Notes: generated by a model not told the origin, from the letters alone. DNA of 64,000 nucleotides from Paraburkholderia antibiotica (GCF_012927125.1 NZ_JABBFZ010000004.1:1-64000), one strand, 5' to 3'; counted from the stretch's first letter, positions 1 through 8,297 are shown. Program-made: numbers and translations.

Positions 1-21
1 AATTTCGGCAAACGCACCTTC

Positions 22-252
22 CTACGGTTCGAACAGAACGGTGATCGAGGTCCCGGCGTCTTCGCCGCCACTACAACGCGGGCAGCAAACTGCGCGATGC
101 GCAGGAAGCGGGTTGTGCAGACCTTCCCTAAAGGTGGCAGTTGCATGCTTCCCATCATATTCCAGCATCACAATAAGTTTGTGTCTGTCTCGAACGGCGA
201 GGGCATTGATATTCCAGTCGTGGAAGTAGTCAGATTCCTTTAGCTTATCCAT
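22..252 (-). CDS. Small hypothetical protein, 76 aa
   Basis: I do not recognise this protein. The start is supported by a good ribosome-binding site (AAAAGG, about 8 nt upstream of the ATG on the minus strand). The N-terminal half is acidic and hydrophobic (DWNINALAVRDRHKLIVML) and reads like a genuine conserved small protein. The second half contains a CCPRC cysteine cluster and looks much less protein-like, so the C-terminus may have been changed by a frameshift. It is alone on its strand beyond cynR and no function can be proposed. Confidence 0.45.
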   Translation of the reverse strand: MDKLKESDYFHDWNINALAVRDRHKLIVMLEYDGKHATATFREGLHNPLPAHRAVCCPRCSGGEDAGTSITVLFEP

Positions 253-443
253 CCAAATATCCTTTTAAGCTCGCCGCAGTAATGAGCCGACGCCCATCGC
301 ACGCATCGCCACACAAAGGATCACCACGATATTCCCGCCGGGCGTAGAGCGTGCAGCTTGGGGCGCCGTGAATAAAGGGATTCTTTCGTACGCCAGTCGC
401 TCGGGGCGTGCGCGGCGAGCGTCGCCGATCAACCTCCTATAGC

Positions 444-1355
444 TCATTCGCCACTCTGCTCGCGGCCGTCCGGCTCAGCCTTGCTTTCCTCAAGCGCCAG
501 CGTGATGAATGCCTGTGCTGCCGCGCTTCGGTAAGCGCCTTGGCGCAGCAGCAACGCAGCGGTTCGCCGCGGCAGGGCCGGCTCCAGGTCCACCAGACAC
601 AGTTCGGTGTGTTCACGCGCAATGGCGGCCGGTAGCAACGTGGCGAGCGCGCTGCGCTGCACGATCGCGATGACCGCGCTGATCGAATTGACCTCCATCG
701 CAATGCGCGGAGCAATGCCATGTTGTCTGCAATATCGATCGATGTAGTGACGCGTCGCAAACTCTTCGTTGAGCAGCACGAGTGCTTCGCGCTCAAACTC
801 GTGCGGTGTCAACGTGGTGTGCTTCTGCGCATACGGATGTGACTTGCCGACCATCATCGCCAAGGCTTCGACGAAAAGCACGTTGGTTTCGATGTCGGTG
901 GTGTGCGTATCGTTGAACGCGATACCGACGTCGAGCGCATCTTCGCTCAACAACGCCTCCATCCGTTCCTGCGACATTTCGCGGATGTTCAGCGTAATGT
1001 TCGGATAGAGGCGGTTGTACTTCTCCAGCAATGGACCGATCAGATACGCGATGAACGTCGGCGTCATCCCCAGGCGCAGTGAGCCGCGGTTCAATTCCTG
1101 CACGTCGTGGATCGCCCGCGTTCCAGCCTCGAGGTCGTGCAGCGCGCGCTGCGCGTAGCGCGCATAGACCACGCCGGCGTCAGTCAATTGGATCGTCCGA
1201 CCTGACCGGTCGAGCAGTTGCACCTGCAGCGTGTCCTCGAACTGCCTGATCTGTTGCGACAGCGTCGGCTGCGATACGTGCAGCGCCTCGGCCGCCCGCG
1301 TGAAATTGCGGTATTCCGCGACCGCCAGAAAGTAACGAATGTGCCGGAGCAGCAT
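444..1355 (-). CDS. cynR: CynR, LysR-family regulator of the cyanate operon
   Basis: This 303-aa protein has the LysR layout: an N-terminal winged helix-turn-helix (FTRAAEALHVSQPTLSQQIR, about residues 18-37) followed by a two-lobed effector domain. It closely matches what I know of E. coli CynR (DRSGRTIQLTDAG, EMSQE, NSISAV and LLPAAIA blocks). In E. coli CynR binds cyanate and activates cynTS while repressing itself. Here it is divergent from cynT with 122 bp between the two starts, which fits that control. The gene is intact and of usual length. Azide responsiveness, known in E. coli, cannot be judged from the sequence. Confidence 0.93.
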   Translation of the reverse strand: MLLRHIRYFLAVAEYRNFTRAAEALHVSQPTLSQQIRQFEDTLQVQLLDRSGRTIQLTDAGVVYARYAQRALHDLEAGTRAIHDVQELNRGSLRLGMTPTFIAYLIGPLLEKYNRLYPNITLNIREMSQERMEALLSEDALDVGIAFNDTHTTDIETNVLFVEALAMMVGKSHPYAQKHTTLTPHEFEREALVLLNEEFATRHYIDRYCRQHGIAPRIAMEVNSISAVIAIVQRSALATLLPAAIAREHTELCLVDLEPALPRRTAALLLRQGAYRSAAAQAFITLALEESKAEPDGREQSGE

Positions 1356-1368
1356 AGGCCCTCTAAAA

Positions 1369-1387
1369 CTATTGGTGTTGCCTATAG
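1369..1387. promoter_or_regulatory. Candidate CynR operator (CTAT-N11-ATAG)
   Basis: A palindrome CTAT-N11-ATAG lies in the divergent cynR-cynT spacer, 14 bp upstream of the cynR start codon. It contains the T-N11-A core typical of LysR-type binding sites, and its position would allow CynR to repress its own gene and activate cynT. The match is short, so this is a candidate only. Confidence 0.45.
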
Positions 1388-1477
1388 AGAGAATAATAAA
1401 TCGGTCTTGGAAAATATAGTTTGATCAGCGCATTCTTCGTCCATCGGTTCTCAGGCAACACCCAGATGGAGTGAAAT

Positions 1478-2137
1478 ATGCGAGAAGTCATTGACGGCTT
1501 TCTGAAGTTTCAACGCGATGTGTTTCCGCAACGTTCAAAGCTATTCAAGCGGTTGGCCACGAGCCAGCACCCGCATACGTTGTTCATCTCGTGCTCGGAC
1601 AGTCGGCTCGTGCCGGAACTCGTCACGCAGCGTGAGCCGGGCGACCTGTTCGTCATTCGCAACGCAGGCAACATTGTGCCGTCGTACGGCCCAGAACCGG
1701 GCGGCGTGACCGCCACGGTCGAATACGCGGTCGCCGCCCTCGGCGTCACGGATGTGGTGATCTGCGGCCACTCCGATTGAGGTGCGATGACGGCCATTGC
1801 GACCTGCAAATGCATGGACCACATGCCGGCAGTGCGCAACTGGCTGCATTACGCGGATTCCGCAAAGGTCGTCAATGAGGCACGTCAACACGAGAGCGAA
1901 CGCGACCGGGTCGAATCGATGGTGCGCGAAAACGTGATCGCCCAGCTCGCGAACATCAGGACTCATCCTTCCGTGCGGCTTGCGCTCGAACAGGGACGCC
2001 TGGTTCTGCACGGCTGGGTGTACGACATCGAAACCGGCTCGATCGATACGCTCGATGGCACGACCAACCGCTTCGTTTCTCTTGCTGACCATCCGCGCGT
2101 TTGTGCAACCCCCGCTCGATTCACTGTCGCTGCCTGA
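1478..2137 (+). pseudogene. cynT: CynT-type beta-carbonic anhydrase with an in-frame UGA at zinc ligand Cys101
   Basis: Reading through one TGA gives a 219-residue protein, the same length as E. coli CynT and nearly collinear with it. CynT recycles the bicarbonate that cyanase consumes. The first zinc ligand (Cys39 in CSDSR, with the Asp41-Arg43 pair) and the second (His98) are present. The third ligand, normally Cys in the CGHSxCGAM motif, is a TGA codon at 1778-1780; TGC to TGA is a single-base change. The downstream 118 codons remain fully conserved ([40 protein letters not shown]) with no further damage, so the lesion is recent, a sequence error, or recoded as selenocysteine. Without readthrough the product ends after 100 residues and would be inactive. 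A nonsense mutation or base-call error is the simplest explanation. Confidence 0.88.
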
Positions 2138-2179
2138 ACAACGGCTTTTCAACGTTATTTCATCTGAAGGAGCATCATC

Positions 2180-2650
2180 ATGACGCAATCTCAATATAGC
2201 CAGGCCCCCCGTGAAGCGTTGACCGACGCCATTGTTGACGCGAAGGTCCGCAAGAACCTGTCCTTCGAGCAGATCAACGAAGGTACGGGCCTCAGCCTGG
2301 CATTCGTCACTGCTGCGCTGCTCGGCCAGCATCCATTGCCAGCCGACGCCGCGAAGATGGTGGCCGACAGGCTGGATCTCGGCGAAGACGCAGTCCGGCT
2401 GTTGCAAACCATCCCTCTGCGCGGCAGCATCCCGGGCGGTGTGCCGACCGATCCAACGATTTATCGGTTTTACGAAATAGTGCAGATCTACGGTTCGACG
2501 CTGAAGGCGCTGGTTCATGAGAAGTTCGGCGACGGTATCATCAGCGCAATCAATTTCAAACTCGACATCAAGAAAGTCGACGATCCGGAAGGCGGCTCGC
2601 GCGCGGTGATCACGCTCGACGGAAAATATCTGCCGACCAGGCCGTTCTGA
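2180..2650 (+). CDS. cynS: Cyanate hydratase (cyanase)
   Basis: Cyanase converts cyanate plus bicarbonate to ammonia and carbon dioxide (via carbamate). The 156-residue length equals the E. coli enzyme and the catalytic triad falls at the standard numbering: Arg96 and Glu99 in PTIYRFYE, and Ser122 in GIISAIN. The N-terminal helical domain and C-terminal decamer-forming segment ([11 protein letters not shown]) are intact. A strong ribosome-binding site AAGGAG at 2167-2172 sets the ATG. It follows cynT by 42 bp in the same transcription unit. With cynT interrupted, cyanase would depend on another carbonic anhydrase for bicarbonate. Confidence 0.97.
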   Translation: MTQSQYSQAPREALTDAIVDAKVRKNLSFEQINEGTGLSLAFVTAALLGQHPLPADAAKMVADRLDLGEDAVRLLQTIPLRGSIPGGVPTDPTIYRFYEIVQIYGSTLKALVHEKFGDGIISAINFKLDIKKVDDPEGGSRAVITLDGKYLPTRPF

Positions 2651-3215
2651 GGTGGCTGGTGAGGGGAGCCGTTCTTACATGAAGGGCCCCACCAGAATAC
2701 GTATCGGGCAACCGAAACCATGACGGCATTGGTCGGTCAGCTACGCCCGGTCCCGCGGCGAGAGCGCGAACTGCAGGGTGGGGTGGGAGCGCCGGGTTCC
2801 CACTTTGCAGCCAATCGCCATCTGCTATCGCGGTACGGGGTCGGAGCCGACGATATAACTATCACGAACCCATATCGCGTACCGCAGGAGAATGCATCCC
2901 TAAATTGTCAGCGAATCACGTAGTACTCCCTGGCAGGCCTGACGGCGTGCTGTGCCGCGATTCGCAGTGCCTTTGCGACATCGTGGAAGACTGTCAACTG
3001 AACGGCTAGCCAACACTCCGCGCGATGTGCGCAGACGTAACCTAACCCCTCGGCCAATCCGCTCGCTCGATCGCGCCCGGCAACTCCGGCCAATCCCGCT
3101 CATCAAACCCCCCGCCAACCCCGTTCCACCCGCTCGCGTCATTCCGTGACGAAGCCAGGGTAAACACAGGTGTTTCTCACCGGTCTCGCCGTCCTAGAAT
3201 TCTCTTAATTCGTAA
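2651..3215. other. Intergenic region without a recognisable gene
   Basis: About 565 bp separate cynS from the monooxygenase promoter. Short open frames occur on both strands, but none has a convincing ribosome-binding site or recognisable protein motif. I see no rho-independent terminator with a U-tract directly after cynS. The last 50 bp become AT-rich where the next promoter lies. Confidence 0.5.
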
Positions 3216-3235
3216 ATAGCAATATGACTTGCTAT
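3216..3235. promoter_or_regulatory. Inverted repeat ATAGCAA-N6-TTGCTAT, probable IclR operator
   Basis: A perfect 7-bp inverted repeat with a 6-bp spacer sits 26 bp upstream of the monooxygenase start codon in an AT-rich promoter. The same arrangement, with one base changed, is found at 7131-7150 in front of an IclR gene, which points to common control by one of the two IclR regulators in the cluster. Confidence 0.65.
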
Positions 3236-3261
3236 AAATTAATTTCAATTCAGGAGACGTC

Positions 3262-4968
3262 ATGTCGATCGACTACCAGAAACTGCGCTTCGACTATGTT
3301 CGAGCCGCCGAGCACGATGCCCCCGCGGCCGCCTTGCTGCCGGTCGTGGTGGTGGGGGCGGGGCCGGTCGGCCTGTCGGCGGCGATCGATCTCGCGCAGC
3401 AGGGCGTGAACGTGGTGCTGGTGGACAACGACGACACGCTGTCGAGCGGCTCACGCGCGATCTGCTTCGCCAAACGGACACTGGAAATCTTCGACCGGCT
3501 GGGTTGCGGCGACCGGATGGTCGAGAAGGGCGTCAGCTGGAACGTCGGCAAGGTGTTTCTGCAGGACGAGCTGATCTACACGTTCGACCTGTTGCCCGAA
3601 ACGGGGCACGCGCGGCCGGCGTTCATCAACCTGCAGCAGTACTACGTCGAGGGTTATCTCGCCGAACGCGCGCTGCAACTCGACAACCTCCAGATGCGCT
3701 GGAAGAGCAGCGTCGCCGGGCTCACGCAATACGACGATCACGTCGAACTGCTGATCGACACGCCCGACGGCACCTATCCGCTGCGCGCGCAATACGTGGT
3801 TGCGGCCGACGGTTCGCGCAGCGCGATGCGCAACATGCTCGGCCTCGACAGTCGCGGCCGCACATTCAAGGATCGCTTCCTGATCGCCGACGTGAAGATG
3901 AAGGCGCCGTTCCCGACCGAGCGCTGGTTCTGGTTCGATCCGCCGTTCCATCGCAATCAGTCGGTGCTGTTGCATCGTCAGCCGGACAACGTCTGGCGCA
4001 TCGATTTCCAGCTCGGCTGGGACGCTGACCCGATCGCCGAAAAGGCCCCCGAGCGCGTGATTCCGCGCGTGAAGGCGCTGCTCGGCGAGGACGTCGAATT
4101 CGAACTCGAATGGGTCAGCGTGTATACGTTTTCGTGTCTGCGGATGGATTCGTTTCGCCACGGCCGCGTGTTGTTCGCCGGCGATTCGGCGCATGGCGTG
4201 TCGCCGTTCGGCGCGCGCGGCGCGAACAGCGGCGTGCAGGATGCCGATAACCTGGTCTGGAAGCTGCGCCTCGTCGCGAACGGCGACGCACCGCCCGAAT
4301 TGCTCGACACGTATGCGAGCGAACGCGAATACGCGGCCGACGAAAACATCCTGAATTCGACCCGCGCCACCGACTTCATCACGCCGAAGAGCGCGGTGTC
4401 GCGGCTGTTCCGCGACGCGACGCTGAAGCTCGCGAAAGACTGCGCGTTTGCGCGACGTATCGTGAACAGCGGCAGACTGTCGATGCCCGCGGTGCTGGCC
4501 ACCTCTACGTTGAACACGCCCGATCGAACCGCCGATACGTTCTCGTGCGCGATGGTGCCGGGCGCCGTGTGCGCCGATGCGCCGGTTGCGATCGACGGCA
4601 AATCGGCGTGGCTGCTCAAGCAGACCGCGGGTGGCCAGTTCACGGGCATCCATTTTTGCGGCCCCGATCAGAACGTCGACGAATTTGCCGCGGGCTTCGC
4701 TGCGCACTTCGCCGCGCTCGCGCGTCTGCCGATCCCGGTGCGCGCGTTGGTGGTCGTCCCGCCAGGGGCGAACGTGCCGACGTTGCCCGGCGTGACGATC
4801 GTCGAGGACGTCGACGGTATCGTTCAGCAGCGTTTCGATGCGCGCCCCGGCACCTTCTATCTGCTGCGTCCCGATCAGCACGTGTGCGCGCGCTGGCGTG
4901 AGCTGGATCTCGCATCCGTCGCCGCGGCAGTCGATCGCGCTACCTGCAACGTCACCCTGAACGCTTGA
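3262..4968 (+). CDS. FAD-dependent aromatic-ring monooxygenase (class A flavoprotein)
   Basis: A 568-residue flavoprotein of the p-hydroxybenzoate-hydroxylase fold, within the size range of MhpA/phenol-hydroxylase-like enzymes. It has a dinucleotide-binding GAGPVG at residues 32-37, the DG motif (ADGSRSAMRN, Asp183-Gly184), and the FAD-ribityl GDSAH motif at 307-311 followed by FGARGANSGVQDADNLVWKL. A thioredoxin-like C-terminal region follows. Such enzymes hydroxylate phenolic substrates with NAD(P)H and oxygen. The start is supported by AGGAGA about 7 nt upstream. The DUF2783 gene follows immediately, and IclR, MBL and MFS genes complete a likely aromatic-compound catabolic cluster. The substrate cannot be read from the sequence. 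Confidence 0.88.
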   Translation: MSIDYQKLRFDYVRAAEHDAPAAALLPVVVVGAGPVGLSAAIDLAQQGVNVVLVDNDDTLSSGSRAICFAKRTLEIFDRLGCGDRMVEKGVSWNVGKVFLQDELIYTFDLLPETGHARPAFINLQQYYVEGYLAERALQLDNLQMRWKSSVAGLTQYDDHVELLIDTPDGTYPLRAQYVVAADGSRSAMRNMLGLDSRGRTFKDRFLIADVKMKAPFPTERWFWFDPPFHRNQSVLLHRQPDNVWRIDFQLGWDADPIAEKAPERVIPRVKALLGEDVEFELEWVSVYTFSCLRMDSFRHGRVLFAGDSAHGVSPFGARGANSGVQDADNLVWKLRLVANGDAPPELLDTYASEREYAADENILNSTRATDFITPKSAVSRLFRDATLKLAKDCAFARRIVNSGRLSMPAVLATSTLNTPDRTADTFSCAMVPGAVCADAPVAIDGKSAWLLKQTAGGQFTGIHFCGPDQNVDEFAAGFAAHFAALARLPIPVRALVVVPPGANVPTLPGVTIVEDVDGIVQQRFDARPGTFYLLRPDQHVCARWRELDLASVAAAVDRATCNVTLNA

Positions 4969-4979
4969 GCCACAACACC

Positions 4980-5240
4980 ATGAGCCATCTGAATCTCGAA
5001 CCCAACATCGCGGACGTCGACGCATTCTACGAGCATCTGATCGACACGCACAACGGACTCGTCGATGCCGACAGCCACGCGCTGAACGCGCGGCTCGTGC
5101 TGCTGCTGGCGAATCACATCGGCGATATGACGGTGCTGGCGGAGGCGTTGGCGAAAGCGCGCGCGGGTTTCGCGGGCACGGTGCCGCGTCAGCAAGATCC
5201 GCGAGACCAGCAAGACCCGAGAAACTCACACACGGCCTGA
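4980..5240 (+). CDS. DUF2783-type small protein
   Basis: An 86-residue acidic protein starting MSHLNLEPNIADVDAFYEHL. I recognise the DUF2783 pattern (helical, with DTHNGL and LNARLVLLLANHIGD), a family commonly found directly after flavin monooxygenases in Burkholderiaceae. The ATG at 4980, 11 bp past the monooxygenase stop, is preferred over an in-frame TTG overlapping that stop. It is probably co-transcribed and translationally linked with the monooxygenase. Its biochemical role is unknown; an accessory role to the oxygenase is inference from context. The C-terminal tail (QQDPRDQQDPRN) is a short low-complexity duplication. Confidence 0.75.
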   Translation: MSHLNLEPNIADVDAFYEHLIDTHNGLVDADSHALNARLVLLLANHIGDMTVLAEALAKARAGFAGTVPRQQDPRDQQDPRNSHTA

Positions 5241-5347
5241 CAGGCGCGACGACCGATCCCGCGCCACGCACGAAGCCGGCTCCGTTACGTTGGCCCGGGA
5301 CGCAGCCGGCACGTCCGCGCGCAGCGCTCGCTCAGAACAGCCTCAAG

Positions 5348-6229
5348 TTACCCGCGAGCCGCACCGCCCGAGCCCGCTCCGAACAGCCCGAAACGCCACG
5401 ACAGCCGCTGCGTCGCCGCCAGCAACGCGCGCCCGATCGCGCCTTCCGGACTGCGATCGAATCCGCTCGACGGGCCGATCACCGCGATTACGAGCCGGAT
5501 GCTGTTGGTGTGATCGAACACCGGCGCGGCCAGCGTGCCGATGCCGGGCACCGGCGTATCGAATGCATCGTCGATGCCGGTCTCGCGGATGCGTGCGAGG
5601 CGCGCGCGGTAGTCGCGTGAGAGCGCCGGTTTCGCCGCGGTGCCCGCGCTCGCGCCCGCGAGCCGGATTGGCTCCTGCGCGAGCCAGCCTTCGAGTTCGT
5701 CTTCCGGCATCTGCGCGGCGAACACACGGCCGATCGCCGTGTTGACGAAGGACATCACCGTGCCGACGCGCAGGCTCACGTGCTGCGGTCGCGCCGATTC
5801 TTCGAGCCGGATCACCGTCGGACCCAGCGGCCCGAGCGTCGCGGCCGCGACCGACATCCCGGTCGATACCGCCAGCGACGCGATTTCCGGCTCGGCGTCG
5901 CGCGTCGGCGACAGCCGTTGCAGCGCGATCAGGCCCAGTTCGAAACTGAGCGGTCCGGTCGCGAAACAGCCATCGTCCTTACGCGAGAGCAGGCCGATCT
6001 TCAGCAGACTCACCAGATGCGGAAACGCTTTCGCGGGCGGCATGCCGGCCGCCGCCGCGAGGTCGCGCAGACTCAGCGGCTGGCCGGCCGCCGCGAGCGC
6101 CATCAACAGCTCGCCGGTGCTGTCGAGCGCGTTGATGCCGCGTTGCGCCTTGGCTTCCACGATGGCGCCACTATCGCCGCTCTGGTTCGCGCCACTGCGG
6201 TTCGAATTTGCCGCGGAATCAGCTTGCAT
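5348..6229 (-). CDS. IclR-family transcriptional regulator (first of a tandem pair)
   Basis: IclR regulators combine an N-terminal winged helix with a C-terminal ligand-binding GAF-like domain. The helix-turn-helix is seen in LSLRDLAAAAGMPPAKAFPH and the effector domain in GTVMSFVNTAIGRVFAAQ and PGIGTLAAPVFD. The start at 6229 (MQADSAANS) overlaps the end of the upstream IclR gene by 11 bp and gives 293 aa; a longer in-frame start at 6316 would run deep into that gene and is unlikely. It lies downstream of, and is probably co-expressed with, its paralogue. Probable target: the monooxygenase and MBL-MFS genes flanking the pair. Confidence 0.88.
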   Translation of the reverse strand: MQADSAANSNRSGANQSGDSGAIVEAKAQRGINALDSTGELLMALAAAGQPLSLRDLAAAAGMPPAKAFPHLVSLLKIGLLSRKDDGCFATGPLSFELGLIALQRLSPTRDAEPEIASLAVSTGMSVAAATLGPLGPTVIRLEESARPQHVSLRVGTVMSFVNTAIGRVFAAQMPEDELEGWLAQEPIRLAGASAGTAAKPALSRDYRARLARIRETGIDDAFDTPVPGIGTLAAPVFDHTNSIRLVIAVIGPSSGFDRSPEGAIGRALLAATQRLSWRFGLFGAGSGGAARG

Positions 6230-7094
6230 GGGTCGGGCTCCGGTGAGGCAGGGCTTGCGCGATGTGTTGAGCGACCTCGCGTAGCTCGCGCGCGATCGCA
6301 CCGTTCCAGCCGACATCCATCGTGCCCGACGGCCCGATCACGGTCAGCGCGAGCAACAGCTCGCGCTGCGCATCGAGCACCGGCACGCTCATGCTGCTGA
6401 TGCCGGGGCTCGGCACGTCGACGCTACGCGCGATGCCGCGGCGGCGCGCATCGTCGACGCCGGCCTGCCATTGCGCGGGCTCGTTCGGATCCAACGACGC
6501 CTCTTCGGCACCCACGTGCGGCGGCGTCAGCCCCTGGCGCTCCATCATCGCGGCAAGCTCGGCGGCGCGCAGAAACGCGCTGAATACGCGGCCGGTGGCG
6601 GTGGTGCGCAGCGACATCACGGTGCCAACGTGCAGGTTCACATGCAGCGGATAACCGCCGCGCTCATAGCGCACGATCGTCGGTCCCTGCGCGCCGGCCA
6701 CGCATACCGCGACGCTGAAGCCGATGCGTTGCGCGAGTTGCGTCGCGTGCGGCGCGGCGATCCGGTAAGCGGGTTGTTGCTCGACATCCATCATGCCGAG
6801 GCGCAGCGAGAGCGGCCCTGGTTCGTAGTAGCCGGTGAGCGCGTCGCGTTTGACGAGGCCGAGCTTCGTCAGGCTGACCAGATAGGTGTGCGCCTGCGCG
6901 GTCGACAGCTCGGCCGCGGCCGCCAGTTCGCTCAGCGCGGCCGGCTCGCGCCGTCGCGCGAGCGCGTCGAGCACGCGCCCCGCGACTTCGACGCTCTGAA
7001 TGCCGCGTTGCGTTTTTTCGGTTGCTTCTTTCAATTGAGAGGTCCACTCCTGCAGGCTCGCGCCATCGCGCTCGATCGTAGCGCATTGTGCCAT
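6219..7094 (-). CDS. IclR-family transcriptional regulator (second of a tandem pair)
   Basis: A 291-residue IclR protein, homologous along its length to the neighbouring regulator. The winged helix is in ALSELAAAAELSTAQAHTYL and the effector domain carries GTVMSLRTTATGRVFSAFL and PGISSMSVPVLD. It is transcribed divergently from the MBL-fold gene. A 20-bp inverted repeat lies 37 bp upstream of its ATG, so autoregulation and control of the divergent operon are likely. No strong ribosome-binding site is visible at this ATG, so the true start could be slightly downstream. Paired IclR genes may form heteromers or answer to different ligands; the sequence does not decide. Confidence 0.88.
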   Translation of the reverse strand: MAQCATIERDGASLQEWTSQLKEATEKTQRGIQSVEVAGRVLDALARRREPAALSELAAAAELSTAQAHTYLVSLTKLGLVKRDALTGYYEPGPLSLRLGMMDVEQQPAYRIAAPHATQLAQRIGFSVAVCVAGAQGPTIVRYERGGYPLHVNLHVGTVMSLRTTATGRVFSAFLRAAELAAMMERQGLTPPHVGAEEASLDPNEPAQWQAGVDDARRRGIARSVDVPSPGISSMSVPVLDAQRELLLALTVIGPSGTMDVGWNGAIARELREVAQHIAQALPHRSPTHAS

Positions 7095-7130
7095 CGCGCC
7101 CGGGCACAGGGGTTTTCCCGTGTTTTATAT

Positions 7131-7150
7131 ATAGCAAGCAAATTTGTTAT
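7131..7150. promoter_or_regulatory. Inverted repeat ATAGCAA-N6-TTGTTAT, probable IclR operator
   Basis: This 7-6-7 inverted repeat lies between the divergent IclR and MBL-fold genes. It repeats the arm sequence and spacing of the site at 3216-3235 with one base change in the right arm. A second, overlapping repeat (ATTTGT-N5-ACAAAT, 7142-7158) follows. The shared pattern supports one regulator acting on both promoters. Confidence 0.65.
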
Positions 7151-7213
7151 TGACAAATATTGGCGACGACGCGACCATGCGTCATCCCCCGCCGATTTAC
7201 GGAGACAGACAAC

Positions 7214-8173
7214 ATGGCTAAAGCATTCGCATCGCAGGCAGACCTCGAAGAAAAGAAGATCACGTGGACGCAGTTGTCCGAGAACGCGTATGCGTACACC
7301 GCCGAAGGCGATCCGAACTCGGGCGTGATCGTCGGCGACGACGGCGTGCTGATCGTCGACACCACCGCGACGCCCGCGATGGCGCAGGACCTGATCGCGA
7401 AGATTCGCAGCGTGACCGACAAGCCGATCAAATACGTGGTGCTGTCGCATTACCACGCGGTGCGCGTGCTTGGCGCGTCCGCGTATTTTGCCGAGGGCGC
7501 GCAGCAGATCATCGCGAGTCGCGGCACCTACGAGATGATCGTCGAGCGCGGCGAGCAGGATATGAAGTCGGAGATCGAGCGCTTTCCGCGTCTGTTTGCC
7601 GGCGTCGAGACGGTGCCGGGGCTGACGTGGCCGACGCTCGTGTTCGAGAAGGAGATCACGCTGTGGCTCGGCAAGCTCGAAGTGAAGATCGCGCATCTGG
7701 GCTCGGGCCATACGAAGGGCGATACGGTCGTGTGGCTGCCGTCGCAGAAGGTGTTGTTCTCGGGCGACCTCGTCGAATACGACGCGGCCTGCTATTGCGG
7801 CGACGCGCAGCTCGAACAGTGGCCCGCGACGCTCGAAGCGCTGCGCGCCTTGGGCGCCGGGAAGCTGGTACCGGGGCGCGGTCCCGCGCTGCTGTCGCCA
7901 GCGGAAGTGGACAAGGGCCTCGACTACACGAAGGATTTCGTCACGACGTTGTTGCAGGCCGGCCATGACGCGGTCGCCGAAAAGCTCGACCTGAAGGGCG
8001 CGATGGCGCTGACCCGCAAGAGCATGGACCCGAAGTTCGGCCACGTATTCATCTACGAGCATTGCCTGCCGTTCGACGTGTCGCGCGCATTCGACGAAGC
8101 GAGCGGCCTCACGCATCCGCGTATCTGGACCGCGCAGCGCGACAAGGAGATGTGGAGCGCGTTGCAGGATTGA
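7214..8173 (+). CDS. MBL-fold hydrolase-like protein with incomplete metal motif
   Basis: A 319-residue metallo-beta-lactamase-fold protein. The fold is visible in GVIVGDDGVLIVDT, the motif-2 region YVVLSHYHAVRVLGA, GSGHTKGDTVVWLP (His166) and LFSGDLVEY (Asp185). The usual HxHxDH is here H79-Y-H81-A-V-R84, so the Asp and third His of the metal-2 site are absent. It may bind one metal, or act in a way unlike standard hydrolases. The ATG at 7214 follows GGAGA and is preferred over an upstream in-frame start at 7160. It precedes the MFS carrier and sits opposite the IclR pair, so a role in the same catabolic pathway is likely. Confidence 0.82.
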   Translation: MAKAFASQADLEEKKITWTQLSENAYAYTAEGDPNSGVIVGDDGVLIVDTTATPAMAQDLIAKIRSVTDKPIKYVVLSHYHAVRVLGASAYFAEGAQQIIASRGTYEMIVERGEQDMKSEIERFPRLFAGVETVPGLTWPTLVFEKEITLWLGKLEVKIAHLGSGHTKGDTVVWLPSQKVLFSGDLVEYDAACYCGDAQLEQWPATLEALRALGAGKLVPGRGPALLSPAEVDKGLDYTKDFVTTLLQAGHDAVAEKLDLKGAMALTRKSMDPKFGHVFIYEHCLPFDVSRAFDEASGLTHPRIWTAQRDKEMWSALQD

Positions 8174-8191
8174 ACGCTAGCCCGGTAGCAG

Positions 8192-8215
8192 CAAAGGTCC
8201 CGTGCGGGACCTTTG
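8192..8215 (+). terminator. Strong hairpin between the MBL and MFS genes
   Basis: A perfect 10-bp stem (CAAAGGTCCC / GGGACCTTTG) with a GTGC loop begins 18 bp after the MBL-fold stop codon. It lacks a following U-tract, so it may be a processing or stability element rather than a full terminator. Confidence 0.5.
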
Positions 8216-8297
8216 TGCATGAATCAACGATGAAGGCGCGCAAGACGCCGGAATACGAGCGATCCGCCGTGAACAGGCGGCGCCATGGAGACAGACG

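Noticed and set aside
1781-1821. Hairpins after the cynT UGA as a proven SECIS element (bulged stem 1781-1804; GCATG-GACCA-CATGC at 1812-1826).
   Set aside because: The first has its loop too close to the UGA and the second rather far away, and both could occur by chance in conserved coding sequence. Kept only as a point to test, not annotated.
1541-2518. A 325-codon minus-strand frame over cynT and cynS.
   Set aside because: Shadow of two real genes; cynS matches cyanase residue by residue on the plus strand and this translation has no family features.
2720-2923. A 67-codon plus-strand frame after cynS.
   Set aside because: No ribosome-binding site, no recognised motif and no clear coding pattern; treated as noncoding.
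7031-8116. A 361-codon minus-strand frame over the MBL-fold gene.
   Set aside because: Arg/His-rich shadow of the plus-strand gene, typical of GC-rich DNA; no start signal or domain.
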